Positions 8,986 to 18,242 of a DNA stretch of 64,000 nucleotides are shown here, piece by piece. The translations under genes and the position numbers were made by a program. This DNA comes from Hydrogenovibrio crunogenus (lineage in GTDB: Bacteria; Pseudomonadota; Gammaproteobacteria; Thiomicrospirales; Thiomicrospiraceae). The notes beneath the pieces were generated by a model, which was not told the DNA's origin, made no database searches, and worked only from the letters and a program-made list of their open reading frames with translations. Position 1 is the first letter of the stretch, and the number at the start of each line of letters is the position of its first letter. The stretch covers positions 558,001 to 622,000 of the forward strand of contig NZ_CP032096.1 of the NCBI RefSeq assembly GCF_004786015.1, in the 5' to 3' direction.

Positions 8986-9921
8986 TTAATTATTTAAATC
9001 GTAAATTTGAATGACACCCACAATCTGATTCTGATCAGAGACGAGTAAAGAGGTGATTTTTTTCTGAGTCATCATTTCTTCTGCATCGGATAATCGGGCT
9101 TCTGAATCGATCATTTTAGGATGGATTCCCATGATGTCACCAGCAGTTTTTTGCATGAAGTTCGCTGGGTCTTCTTCCATCTGACGACGTAAATCACCAT
9201 CGGTAATGATGCCTTCTCCTTGGTTGACAATGCACAGCCCGAGTCGTCCGTCTGTCATGGTATGAATGACGTCTTTCATGGAAGCTGATTTTTCAACAAA
9301 AGGCAGGTTTTCCGATTTCATTTCATGTTTGACACGCGTCAGAAGTTTACGTCCTAAACTGCCGCCAGGATGGAAGCGAGCAAAATCCTGTGGTTGGAAA
9401 TCACGCTTTTCCATTAATGCCACTGCCAGAGCATCCCCCATGACGAGTGTTGCTGTCGTAGAGGAGGTTGGAGCCAATTGGTGCGGGCAAGCTTCTTGCG
9501 GCACGGCGATATTCAAATGGAAATTTGAGTTTTTTGCTAAGGTGGAGTCAGGTCGACCAGTCATGGAAATGATTGTGTTGCCATTGTCCTTTAAAAAAGG
9601 AATTAATTTGATGACTTCTTCCGTTTCCCCTGAATTAGAGAGCGCAATAAAGACATCTTTGGGTGAAACCATTCCTAAGTCACCATGGAATGCTTCGCCA
9701 GGGTGCATAAAAAAACAAGGTGTGCCAGTGCTGGCCAGTGTGGCCATGATTTTTTTGCCAATGAGGCCCGATTTCCCCATGCCACATATGACGACACGAC
9801 CTTCGGTCGCTAAAATGGCATCAACACTTTGAGAAAAGTTCTGATCAAGCAATGATTTGAGGTGGTTAACGGCTTCCGCTTCAATGTCGAAAACGCGTTT
9901 GGCAATCGTTAGAGTATCCAT
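8986..9921 (-). CDS. kdsD: D-arabinose 5-phosphate isomerase
   Basis: KdsD interconverts ribulose 5-phosphate and arabinose 5-phosphate, the first committed step to Kdo. An N-terminal SIS domain (about residues 35-170) carries GMGKSGLIGKK and the family segment HPGEAFHGDLGM. Two CBS repeats follow (about 205-311). At 311 residues it is slightly shorter than E. coli KdsD (328). It sits in an operon just before waaA, which uses the end product, and after a lipid A deacylase-like gene. GutQ-type paralogues have the same domains, but the Kdo context favours kdsD. Confidence 0.92.
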   Translation of the reverse strand: MDTLTIAKRVFDIEAEAVNHLKSLLDQNFSQSVDAILATEGRVVICGMGKSGLIGKKIMATLASTGTPCFFMHPGEAFHGDLGMVSPKDVFIALSNSGETEEVIKLIPFLKDNGNTIISMTGRPDSTLAKNSNFHLNIAVPQEACPHQLAPTSSTTATLVMGDALAVALMEKRDFQPQDFARFHPGGSLGRKLLTRVKHEMKSENLPFVEKSASMKDVIHTMTDGRLGLCIVNQGEGIITDGDLRRQMEEDPANFMQKTAGDIMGIHPKMIDSEARLSDAEEMMTQKKITSLLVSDQNQIVGVIQIYDLNN

Positions 9922-9965
9922 AATGTGTTTGTAATTTTCTCGTTGTTGTCGTTTGAATGTCGGCC

Positions 9966-10622
9966 TTAAAATTTAAGACCTAAATGTAAATTGTGGAAAT
10001 CGGTTCCTGGGTTTGGTAATTCAATATTGGCATTTGAAATATGCAGATAGCGATAACCAATTTCAAAACGGTTTGTTTGAATACCCAGTCCTAGAATGCT
10101 TCCAAATTGAAATTGAGTTGACTTAAATTCATTTTCAATGGTTACGTCGGATAAATATTGCGGTCCGCCGCCCAGCTCTAAAAATGGTTTTACACTACCT
10201 GTCTTCCAAGTGTAATTGAATACGGGTGTCAGGCCAACAATGTAGCCACTTTTATTTACAGGATGCTTCTTTGAAGAGTGCCAGCGGTTGATATTGACTT
10301 CCCAGCGACCGTTTATCTCAAAGTGTTTGTTTTCAAATAGGGCTTCATGCCAGTCCGCACCCAGTGCAATACGTTCATTATGGGTGCTGTTATCGGCTCC
10401 CACATCTAAACTTAAGGTTAAGCGATCTGTGTTCAAAGGGTCAAGTGAACATGGGCCTTTTCCTTCATAGCAGGCATATCCTAACGAGCCAATAGCTCCC
10501 AGAATTGTCAGATTCATCATCATGTCATTTGAAGTGTCTGCTGCGCGTGAATTTGAAGTAGATAGCATGAAGAGTGTGCAGATGAAAAGAAATGACGGTC
10601 TGAACCTTTTAAAAATGAACAT
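9966..10622 (-). CDS. PagL-like lipid A 3-O-deacylase, outer membrane
   Basis: PagL-family enzymes are small outer-membrane beta-barrels that remove the 3-O acyl chain from lipid A. A signal peptide covers about residues 1-27. The C-terminal half shows the family pattern FEIGYRYLHISNA followed by PNPGTD and ends in Phe, as expected for a barrel. The catalytic His and Ser of PagL correspond to H and S in HIS. The third catalytic position (Glu, 14 residues after His in Pseudomonas PagL) is Asp here. Its place in a run of LPS genes fits the role. Activity is unproven because of the Glu-to-Asp change. Confidence 0.72.
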   Translation of the reverse strand: MFIFKRFRPSFLFICTLFMLSTSNSRAADTSNDMMMNLTILGAIGSLGYACYEGKGPCSLDPLNTDRLTLSLDVGADNSTHNERIALGADWHEALFENKHFEINGRWEVNINRWHSSKKHPVNKSGYIVGLTPVFNYTWKTGSVKPFLELGGGPQYLSDVTIENEFKSTQFQFGSILGLGIQTNRFEIGYRYLHISNANIELPNPGTDFHNLHLGLKF

Positions 10623-10699
10623 TAAATACGAATCCTGTTAGACTTATAACTTAGTTTTTATCATAATAAAATTTATCAATATTTTAATCTAATCAACTC

Positions 10700-12142
10700 A
10701 TGAATATGCACGATTTTTCCAAAACCAAAATTTTAGTTGTTGGTGACGTTATGCTGGATCAATATTGGTCCGGAAGAGCGGGCCGAATTTCTCCAGAAGC
10801 GCCTGTCCCTGTAGTGAAAGTGGCAGATGAAAACGTCCGAGCTGGGGGCGCTGCCAATGTGGCGCTTAATATTGCCGATCTAGGAGCGGACGTCAACTTA
10901 ATGGGGGTGATTGGTCAAGACAGCTTTGGTCAGCAGTTAAATCAAGTGCTGGAGCATGCCGGTGTTGCTTCTGACTGGGTGTATTCTGAGTCGGGTACGA
11001 TATGTAAGCTACGTGTTCTGAGTCATCATCAACAATTGATTCGGATGGATTTTGAAAATGCCGTTCCTGAACTTTCGGCGAAAAATCTAGCCAAGTTAGT
11101 GGCTGAAAAAGTAGCGGAATATGATGTTTTAGTCATTTCGGATTATGCCAAAGGCGCATTGCAGTTTGTTGAAGAAATGATTCAAGCCGCTAATACTCAT
11201 CAGATTCCGGTTTTAATCGATCCGAAAGGGAATGATTTTTCACGTTACGCCGGCGCGACTTTGGTCAAACCGAATCAAGGGGAGTTTGAGCTGATTGTCG
11301 GTGCTTGTGCTGATCAAGAAGATTTGATTGAGAAAGCTCAGCAGTTAATTCAAGAGATTGATATTGATGCTTTGTTGGTGACTCGCAGTGAACATGGCAT
11401 GGCATTGATTGAAAAGGATGCTGGTGCAACCATTTTAAAATCTCGTGCACAGGAAGTGTTTGATGTTACTGGTGCCGGCGATACGGTTATTGCGACTTTG
11501 GCGACCGCTTTTGGAAGTGGGTTGAGTCTGCCTAAATCGGTTAAGCTGGCGAATGAAGCTGCCAGTATTGTGGTGCGTAAAGTGGGTACTTCAACGGTTT
11601 CAAAAGTAGAATTAGAAGAGCAGTTAAATGCCTCTATGCGCCATCAGGGGTATGCCTCAATGAGCGAGGATGAGGTTCATTCCTTGATTCAGATTGCCCA
11701 GTCTAAAGGTGAAAAAGTGGTGTTTACCAATGGGTGTTTTGATTTATTGCACAGTGGGCATGTCCGCTATTTAAATGAAGCTGCTCGTCAAGGCGATCGT
11801 TTGGTGGTTGCAGTGAATTCAGATGAATCGGTTAAGGCCTTAAAGGGCGACAGTCGTCCAATAGTGGAATTAGCTGGACGGATGGAGTTGTTGTCTGCAT
11901 TGAGTTGTGTTGATTGGGTCGTTCCTTTTAGTGAGGAAACCCCAGAACGTTTAATTTGTAAACTCGCGCCGGATGTTTTGGTTAAAGGTGGCGATTATAA
12001 GCCTGACGAAATTGCCGGTGCACAATGTGTGTGGGATAAAGGTGGTGAAGTCGCCGTCCTTTCCTTTTGGGAAGGGTATTCCACTACGCGCATGGTCGAT
12101 AAGATTCAAGATGCTGAAATAAAAGAAGGTGTGGCACAGTGA
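10700..12142 (+). CDS. hldE: Bifunctional heptose 7-phosphate kinase / heptose 1-phosphate adenylyltransferase
   Basis: HldE phosphorylates D-glycero-beta-D-manno-heptose 7-phosphate at C1 and later adenylylates the heptose 1-phosphate, giving ADP-heptose for the LPS core. The N-terminal ribokinase-type domain (about 1-320) has RAGGAANVA and the DVTGAGDT catalytic motif. The C-terminal nucleotidyltransferase has TNGCFDLLHSGH near residue 348. The length of 480 matches E. coli HldE (477). Its last four bases overlap the gmhA start (GTGA), so the two are translationally coupled. A second in-frame ATG is at 10706; neither start has a strong ribosome binding site. Confidence 0.96.
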   Translation: MNMHDFSKTKILVVGDVMLDQYWSGRAGRISPEAPVPVVKVADENVRAGGAANVALNIADLGADVNLMGVIGQDSFGQQLNQVLEHAGVASDWVYSESGTICKLRVLSHHQQLIRMDFENAVPELSAKNLAKLVAEKVAEYDVLVISDYAKGALQFVEEMIQAANTHQIPVLIDPKGNDFSRYAGATLVKPNQGEFELIVGACADQEDLIEKAQQLIQEIDIDALLVTRSEHGMALIEKDAGATILKSRAQEVFDVTGAGDTVIATLATAFGSGLSLPKSVKLANEAASIVVRKVGTSTVSKVELEEQLNASMRHQGYASMSEDEVHSLIQIAQSKGEKVVFTNGCFDLLHSGHVRYLNEAARQGDRLVVAVNSDESVKALKGDSRPIVELAGRMELLSALSCVDWVVPFSEETPERLICKLAPDVLVKGGDYKPDEIAGAQCVWDKGGEVAVLSFWEGYSTTRMVDKIQDAEIKEGVAQ

Positions 12143-12696
12143 ACTTAGACCATGCATTACAAGAGCATAATCGCGCGATTCTGTCTGTCATGGAATCTTC
12201 ACAAAAGCTGTCAGAACTGGTTGCTAGAATGGTGGAAAGCCTAAATGCAGGTGGCAAAGTACTTTGGATGGGGAACGGAGGAAGTGCAGCGGATGCACAA
12301 CATATGGCGGCAGAATTGATGGTGCGTTATGTGAAAAACCGAAAGCCCTTGGCTTCCATTGCTTTGACAACAGACAGCTCAATTTTAACGGCGCACAGTA
12401 ACGATTATGAGTTTGAAACGGTTTTTGCTCGGCAAGTTGAGGGGTTAGCTCAATCAGGTGACATTGTCATTGGGTTGTCGACTTCCGGTACAAGCGCCAA
12501 CGTCGTTAAAGCAATGGAACAGGCTAAAAAACAGGGGTGTATTACGGTGTCAATGACGGGAAAATCCGATTCAGTCCTGTCTGAAATCAGTGATTTTTGT
12601 TTTCAAGTCAATTCCTTGGAAACGGCACGAATTCAAGAAGCGCATAGTTTTATTAGCCACCTTCTCTGTGAAGGGTTAGACGACTTTTTTGGGTAG
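12139..12696 (+). CDS. gmhA: Sedoheptulose 7-phosphate isomerase
   Basis: GmhA converts sedoheptulose 7-phosphate to D-glycero-D-manno-heptose 7-phosphate, the substrate of HldE encoded just upstream. It is a single SIS-domain protein of 185 residues, close to E. coli GmhA (192). Typical motifs are GNGGSAADAQH, LTTDSS and GLSTSGTS, and the C-terminal QEAHSFISH supplies conserved Glu and His. The start is a GTG overlapping the hldE stop. DiaA is a close relative, but the heptose context favours gmhA. Confidence 0.94.
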   Translation: MNLDHALQEHNRAILSVMESSQKLSELVARMVESLNAGGKVLWMGNGGSAADAQHMAAELMVRYVKNRKPLASIALTTDSSILTAHSNDYEFETVFARQVEGLAQSGDIVIGLSTSGTSANVVKAMEQAKKQGCITVSMTGKSDSVLSEISDFCFQVNSLETARIQEAHSFISHLLCEGLDDFFG

Positions 12697-12754
12697 GAAG
12701 CTCTAATCACATAATATGGGGCTTCCTTTAGTAAGCAATGCTTAAGGATGCTCA

Positions 12755-13717
12755 ATGTCTTTTATTTTAGCAGGCGATGTCGGTGCCACCAAAGTACTCT
12801 TACAAGCCTACCATCAAGGTGAGCAACGGCTCCTGGCTGAAAAACGCTATCTGAGCGCTGATTTTTTTTCACTGACCCTTCTTGTTCAGCATTTTCAAAA
12901 TGAATTTGACCTTCCTTATTTTTCGGCAGCCTGTTTTGGTGTGCCTGGCCCTGTTGTTGGTCGACAAGTACAGTTAACCAACCTACCTTGGGTGATTCGG
13001 GCTGATGAATTGACTCATGCTTGTCAGATTGAACACGTTGAAATCATCAATGATTTTTATGCTGCGGCACTGGGTATCGATGAACTCACCGAATCAGATT
13101 TGATTTGTTTGCAAGATGGGCAGTACGAAACTTCTGGAAATCGTCTTGTGGTTGGTGCCGGATCTGGTTTAGGGGTCGCACCCGTCAAAAATTGTCAAGG
13201 CACTTTTTTACCTCAAGCGTCTGAAGGTGGGCATATGGATTTTGCACCACTGAATGGACATCAAATCAATATTTTAACGTGGTTACAGCAAAAATGGCCG
13301 CATGTGTCTTACGAACGACTCTTGTCCGGCGAAGGGCTAGAAACGTTGTATTTTTTCTACAATATTCAATCACATGGGCATGGTAAAAAAAGTGTGACGG
13401 CGGCACAAATATATCAAGAAGCCATCAACGGCGAAAAAATCGCCTGTCAAACACTGGATACTTTTGTACAGATTTATGGCGCCTTTACAGGCAATGCAGC
13501 GCTTATTTGGGAGGCGCAAGCCGGCATTTTTATTGCCGGAGGGATTGCACCCAAAATTAAGGATTGGCTGTTAAAGCCTTTGTTTATGGAAGCTTTTTTA
13601 AGTAAAGGTCGAATGCGTAAGGTGGTTGAAACATTTCCTGTGTATTTAGTAATGAATGAAAAAGTTGGTCTGTTTGGCGCAATGCGGCGAGCTCAAGCAA
13701 TCAATGGAGAACAATAA
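12755..13717 (+). CDS. glk: Glucokinase
   Basis: Glk phosphorylates glucose to glucose 6-phosphate with ATP. The N-terminal phosphate motif is LAGDVGATK, GAGSGLGVA follows near residue 133, and SEGGHMDFAP corresponds to the substrate-binding region of proteobacterial glucokinases. The length of 320 matches E. coli Glk (321). It is the first gene of the glycogen block, 76 bases before glgC. This suggests recycling of glucose released during glycogen or maltodextrin turnover. Confidence 0.93.
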   Translation: MSFILAGDVGATKVLLQAYHQGEQRLLAEKRYLSADFFSLTLLVQHFQNEFDLPYFSAACFGVPGPVVGRQVQLTNLPWVIRADELTHACQIEHVEIINDFYAAALGIDELTESDLICLQDGQYETSGNRLVVGAGSGLGVAPVKNCQGTFLPQASEGGHMDFAPLNGHQINILTWLQQKWPHVSYERLLSGEGLETLYFFYNIQSHGHGKKSVTAAQIYQEAINGEKIACQTLDTFVQIYGAFTGNAALIWEAQAGIFIAGGIAPKIKDWLLKPLFMEAFLSKGRMRKVVETFPVYLVMNEKVGLFGAMRRAQAINGEQ

Positions 13718-13793
13718 TCGATAAAGTTTAAAACAGTGCGCTCAGGTGCGTGCTTGAGTCTTTAAATTCCCCTTTATGAAGTAGGAGGACGGG

Positions 13794-15062
13794 ATGAAGT
13801 ATTATTGCGAAACCAAGTCGGCGACAGATTTGACCCGAAAGACATTGGCATTAGTGCTGGCAGGAGGAGAAGGGAGTCGTTTAAAGGATTTAACCAAATG
13901 GCGTGCGAAACCTGCCGTGCCCTTTGGCGGGAAATATCGGATTATTGATTTTGTCCTATCTAACTGCGTGAATTCCGGAATTCGAAAAATAGGTGTGTTG
14001 ACTCAGTATAAATCGCACTCCCTGATTCGTCATGTTCAACGCGCGTGGTCTTTTATGCGCTATGAAGTCGGTGAGTTTGTTGAATTGTTGCCGGCACAGC
14101 AACGTGTTGATAAAGGATGGTATCAAGGAACCGCCGATGCCCTTTATCAAAATCTCGATATCATGCGCCGCCACACCCCGGATTATGTTCTGGTATTAGG
14201 AGGGGATCATATTTATTCGATGGATTACAGCAAAATGCTCTACGAGCATGCGGAATCTGGAGCCGATGTCACCATTGGTTGTATTGAGGTACCTAGGATG
14301 GAAGCCACCGGCTTTGGTGTCATGTCTGTGGATGAATGTTTCAAAATAACCAAATTTACCGAGAAACCCGCTGATCCGGATGCCATGCCACATAAACCTG
14401 ATAAGGCGCTTGCTTCAATGGGGATTTATGTTTTTTCAACAGAGTTTCTCTTTCAAAAGTTGATTGAAGATGCTGATAATCCTAATTCCTCGCGCGATTT
14501 TGGTAAAGACATCATTCCTTCTATTATTGAAGATTGGAAAGTTCGGGCTTTTCCGTTTGAAGATGAAATGAGGGTTCCGGTCTATTGGCGAGATGTCGGA
14601 ACTATTGAGTCGTATTGGAAAGCCAGTCTGGATTTGTGTTCGATTACCCCTGATTTGAACTTGTATGATGAAGATTGGCCAATATGGACTTATCAGGCTC
14701 AAATGCCGCCCGCAAAATTTATTTTTGATGATGAAGGGCGCCGAGGAGAGGCGATTGATTCTTTAGTGGCGGGTGGTTGCATTATTTCAGGCGCAAGAAT
14801 CAAACGTTCAGTGATTTCCAGTGGAAGTCATGTGCATAGTTTTTGTCTGATCAAAGATTCAGTGCTCTTGCCCAGAGTGAAAGTTGAACGCAATTGCCGG
14901 ATTCAAAATGCGGTCATTGATAAGGGATGTGTGATTCCAGAAGGGACCGTTATTGGGGAAGATCTGGAAGCCGACAGAAAGCGGTTCTATGTTGAAGAGG
15001 CTTCGGGCATCGTTTTAGTGACGCCAGATATGTTGGGTCAACGATTACACATAACCCGTTAG
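13794..15062 (+). CDS. glgC: Glucose-1-phosphate adenylyltransferase (ADP-glucose pyrophosphorylase)
   Basis: GlgC makes ADP-glucose from glucose 1-phosphate and ATP, the committed and usually allosterically controlled step of bacterial glycogen synthesis. The nucleotidyltransferase motif [20 protein letters not shown] lies at about residues 23-42, and [10 protein letters not shown] contains the metal-binding Asp. A left-handed beta-helix C-terminus completes 422 residues (E. coli GlgC 431). A good AGGAGG-type ribosome binding site precedes the ATG. It lies in one operon with the rest of the glg genes. Confidence 0.97.
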   Translation: MKYYCETKSATDLTRKTLALVLAGGEGSRLKDLTKWRAKPAVPFGGKYRIIDFVLSNCVNSGIRKIGVLTQYKSHSLIRHVQRAWSFMRYEVGEFVELLPAQQRVDKGWYQGTADALYQNLDIMRRHTPDYVLVLGGDHIYSMDYSKMLYEHAESGADVTIGCIEVPRMEATGFGVMSVDECFKITKFTEKPADPDAMPHKPDKALASMGIYVFSTEFLFQKLIEDADNPNSSRDFGKDIIPSIIEDWKVRAFPFEDEMRVPVYWRDVGTIESYWKASLDLCSITPDLNLYDEDWPIWTYQAQMPPAKFIFDDEGRRGEAIDSLVAGGCIISGARIKRSVISSGSHVHSFCLIKDSVLLPRVKVERNCRIQNAVIDKGCVIPEGTVIGEDLEADRKRFYVEEASGIVLVTPDMLGQRLHITR

Positions 15063-15111
15063 TCTTTTGGTATGGGTAATTTGTTTCAAATTAAAGGGTT
15101 AAGAGTAACTT

Positions 15112-16839
15112 ATGGAACAGAAGAAAATTAAATTGGTTTTATGTTGGCATATGCATCAGCCGCATTATCGTGATGGCTTGAATGGTGAATATCGTTTACC
15201 TTGGGTGTATTTGCATGCGATTAAAGACTATACCGATATGGCGGCTCACTTAGAAAATCATGCCAGTGCAAAGGTGGTGGTCAACTTCGCTCCGGTCTTG
15301 CTTGAACAACTCCAAGATTACGCCAAACAAATTCGATCCTGGTTGCAGTCAGGATCGCATATTCAAGATGCCTTGTTGAATTTATTATCCGGGGAAACTC
15401 CTATTTCGTCAGATGTAGCAACACGACTTGAAATTATTCAAGCCTGCCAAAAAGCGTTTGCTCCAACAATGATTGATACGCTTCCGCCTTTTAAGAAACT
15501 GTTGAGTATGACTCGTTGTGATGAGTTGACAACACTGGAAGAAGCAACTTGCCTAACATACTTTAATGAACAATTTTTTATCGACCTGTTGATGTGGTAT
15601 CACCTCGCTTGGATGGGAGAAAGTTTAAGGCAGCAAGATATCCGGGTGCAAAAATTATTGGAAATTGGTTGCAGTGCGATTCATTTCACGAATGAAGATC
15701 GCCGACTGATGCTGGAAGTGATTGCTGATGCGATTGAAAGCATTATTCCACGTTATCGATCATTAATGGAAAAAGGGCAGATTGAGCTGTCGATGACGCC
15801 TTATGGGCATCCAATCGTGCCTTTATTGATTGATTTTAACAGTATGAAAGATGCACAGCCACATGATCCAATGCCTGCATCCGACTGCTATCCAGAGGGG
15901 TATGAACGTGCAAAATGGCACATAGAACACGGCATGACCGTTTTTGAAGGTCATTTTGGGATCAAGCCAAAGGGGATCTGGTTATCTGAAGGTGCGATTA
16001 GCAGTGCCGCGATAGGCTTGCTCGATCATTATGAAATCAAATGGACAGCCTCAGGTGAAGGCGTGTGGCGCCATTCTTGTGAAGCATCTCACTTAGATCA
16101 TCATGATATTGCTTCAAAACGGGCTTTGTACCAACCTTTGCAACATGCCTCGCAAGAGTGCGCGATTTTCTTCAGAGATGATGGTTTATCCGATTTAATT
16201 GGGTTTCAGTATAAAGATTGGGATCCACAAGATGCTGCAAATAACTTCGCTCATCATTTGAGCAATATTGCCAATTCTTTAGGAGACCAAGTTGAAGATT
16301 ATGTCGTTTCGGTGATATTGGATGGTGAAAATGCCTGGGAATATTATTCGGATAATGGGTATGACTTTTTATCGACGCTTTACCATACGTTGATTCAGCA
16401 CCCACAGATTGAAATGTCGACCTTTTCTGAGGTTTTAGAAGGAGGGGGTCGACCTAGACATCTGCCGATTTTAAAAGCGGGCAGCTGGGTTTACGGCTCT
16501 TTTTCAACGTGGATTGGAGAGCCGGATAAAAATGCGGGGTGGGACTTGTTGGTGGATGCCAAGCTTACTTATGACAAAGTGATTGCCTCTGGTAAATTGT
16601 CTGCTGAACAAGAAGCCTTGGCGACTGAACAGTTAGCGATTTGTGAAGGGTCTGACTGGTTTTGGTGGTTTGGGGATTATAACCCTTCAGGCAGTGTTAA
16701 GGATTTTGATCAACTTTATCGGCGCCATCTTGAAAAACTCTTTTTATTATTAGGAGAAAAGCCTCCCGAACAACTTTCGATTCCGCTGTCATATGGGGGA
16801 GGGGAAATGGAAAATGCAGGCACAATGAGACGCAATTAA
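15112..16839 (+). CDS. Glycoside hydrolase family 57 alpha-glucan enzyme
   Basis: GH57 enzymes act on alpha-1,4/1,6 glucans (amylases, amylopullulanases, branching enzymes). The N-terminus shows the hallmark WHMHQPHYRD, and later GIWLSEGAI matches the region around the GH57 catalytic nucleophile Glu (within LSEGA). There is no signal peptide, so it should act in the cytoplasm on glycogen. Its position between glgC and malQ, with a glgB (GH13) branching enzyme nearby, suggests glycogen debranching or trimming rather than branching. No glgX is seen, so it may fill that role. The exact specificity cannot be read from sequence. Confidence 0.88.
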   Translation: MEQKKIKLVLCWHMHQPHYRDGLNGEYRLPWVYLHAIKDYTDMAAHLENHASAKVVVNFAPVLLEQLQDYAKQIRSWLQSGSHIQDALLNLLSGETPISSDVATRLEIIQACQKAFAPTMIDTLPPFKKLLSMTRCDELTTLEEATCLTYFNEQFFIDLLMWYHLAWMGESLRQQDIRVQKLLEIGCSAIHFTNEDRRLMLEVIADAIESIIPRYRSLMEKGQIELSMTPYGHPIVPLLIDFNSMKDAQPHDPMPASDCYPEGYERAKWHIEHGMTVFEGHFGIKPKGIWLSEGAISSAAIGLLDHYEIKWTASGEGVWRHSCEASHLDHHDIASKRALYQPLQHASQECAIFFRDDGLSDLIGFQYKDWDPQDAANNFAHHLSNIANSLGDQVEDYVVSVILDGENAWEYYSDNGYDFLSTLYHTLIQHPQIEMSTFSEVLEGGGRPRHLPILKAGSWVYGSFSTWIGEPDKNAGWDLLVDAKLTYDKVIASGKLSAEQEALATEQLAICEGSDWFWWFGDYNPSGSVKDFDQLYRRHLEKLFLLLGEKPPEQLSIPLSYGGGEMENAGTMRRN

Positions 16840-16877
16840 GTTAAAGATTTTAATCATACGGTTAAAAAGGAAGAGTT

Positions 16878-18242
16878 ATGTCGCACAAAAAAGCAGGTGT
16901 TTTACTCCATCCCACATCATTGCCTTCAGGTAGGTTGGATGAGCAGGCCTGGCGGTTTCTAGACTGGATGGCGCAAGCACATCTGTCCGTTTGGCAAATG
17001 CTGCCGTTAACCCATCCTGTGCAAGGATTGTCGCCTTATCAAAGTGTTTCTGCCTTTGCGATGAATCCCGCTTTACTGCCGGTCAACTGGTTAGAGATGA
17101 TTGATGAAGAAACGTTTCAGTCGTTTGAACAGGAACCACCACACTGGTTAAATGATTATGCTTTATTTATGGCTTTGCGGCAGCATTTTAAGATGACTTC
17201 TTGGGCAGAATGGCCAGATGCATATCGCTACCGTGATTTTGAGGCTTTGACGTTATTTGCAGAAACGCATGCGTATGAAATTCGATTTTTAAAAAAGCAG
17301 CAATTCGTGCTACGTCAAATATGGCAGAATCTGAAAGACACTGCGCATGAAAAAGGGATTACCCTGTTTGGAGATATGCCTATTTTTGTCGCCTATGACA
17401 GTGTTGATGTTTGGGCAAACCCACATTTATTTAAACTGGATGACGACCTCAATCCAACAGTTGTGACCGGCGTCCCCCCTGATTATTTTTCTGAAACAGG
17501 ACAACGTTGGGGAAATCCGCATTATGATTGGCAAGAGATGCAAAAAGATGGGTTTAAATGGTGGCATCATCGCATTCAATCTGACTTGTCGTTGTTCGAT
17601 TTGATTCGAATTGATCACTTCAGGGGACTGGAAGCGAGCTGGGAAATTGCAGTGGATGAAGAAACAGCGGTGAATGGGCATTGGGTGAAAGTGCCCGGGC
17701 AATTGTTTTTAGATTCTTTACAACAGGCCTTTCCTAAACTCCCCTTGGTCGCAGAAGACTTAGGTATTATCACGCCTGAAGTGATGGCATTGAAAGAGCG
17801 ATATCATTTACCCGGTATGTCAGTGCTTCAATTTGGTTTTAATGGATTGCCTGATAATCCTCATGCCTTGGCAGAACAGGTTGAAAATTCCGTGGTATAT
17901 ACCGGAACACATGATAATGACACCAGTTTGGGATGGTGGAATTCGTTAGAGGATAATGACTATAAACAGTGGGTGTCATCACAATTGCCTGCTTCTGAAG
18001 ACCCGATGCCTTGGCCCCTGATTGAAGCCGCTTTTCAATCGGTTGCTTATTTGGCGATGATACCGATGCAGGATTTTTTGAGTTTGGGAGCCGAGGATCG
18101 AATGAACACACCAGGTACGGTTGAAAATAATTGGACTTGGCAGTTCAGATGGGATCAAGTTTCGTCAGAAATAACTGAAAAAATCGCAGGCCTGGTCAAT
18201 GCTTCAGATCGAGATGCGACACGAGAGGGTGCTGTTTTATGA
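16878..18242 (+). CDS. malQ: 4-alpha-glucanotransferase (amylomaltase)
   Basis: MalQ (GH77) transfers maltooligosaccharide segments between alpha-glucans, releasing glucose. The N-terminal [10 protein letters not shown] is typical of the short bacterial type. The catalytic nucleophile is expected in IRIDHFRGL (Asp), the acid in LVAEDLG (Glu), and YTGTHDNDT follows. At 454 residues it is slightly shorter than many plant and bacterial amylomaltases (about 500). A strong AAGGAAGAG ribosome binding site is present. It overlaps the glgB start by four bases (ATGA). Two near-copies of the CCAGGCCTGG palindrome lie inside the gene. Confidence 0.95.
   Translation: MSHKKAGVLLHPTSLPSGRLDEQAWRFLDWMAQAHLSVWQMLPLTHPVQGLSPYQSVSAFAMNPALLPVNWLEMIDEETFQSFEQEPPHWLNDYALFMALRQHFKMTSWAEWPDAYRYRDFEALTLFAETHAYEIRFLKKQQFVLRQIWQNLKDTAHEKGITLFGDMPIFVAYDSVDVWANPHLFKLDDDLNPTVVTGVPPDYFSETGQRWGNPHYDWQEMQKDGFKWWHHRIQSDLSLFDLIRIDHFRGLEASWEIAVDEETAVNGHWVKVPGQLFLDSLQQAFPKLPLVAEDLGIITPEVMALKERYHLPGMSVLQFGFNGLPDNPHALAEQVENSVVYTGTHDNDTSLGWWNSLEDNDYKQWVSSQLPASEDPMPWPLIEAAFQSVAYLAMIPMQDFLSLGAEDRMNTPGTVENNWTWQFRWDQVSSEITEKIAGLVNASDRDATREGAVL
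16944..16952. repeat. Near-copy of the CCAGGCCTGG palindrome (malQ, 5' end)
   Basis: GCAGGCCTGG (one mismatch, first base) followed by C. It is coding for Gln-Ala-Trp, the same reading as in rlmL and the HlyD-like gene. Confidence 0.6.
18187..18195. repeat. Near-copy of the CCAGGCCTGG palindrome (malQ, 3' end)
   Basis: GCAGGCCTGG (one mismatch, first base) followed by T. It is read as Ala-Gly-Leu-Val, a different frame from the first malQ copy. Confidence 0.6.

Noticed and set aside
9266-9832. 188-codon plus-strand ORF inside kdsD
   Set aside because: Antisense shadow of a conserved SIS/CBS gene; its protein is low in recognisable features.
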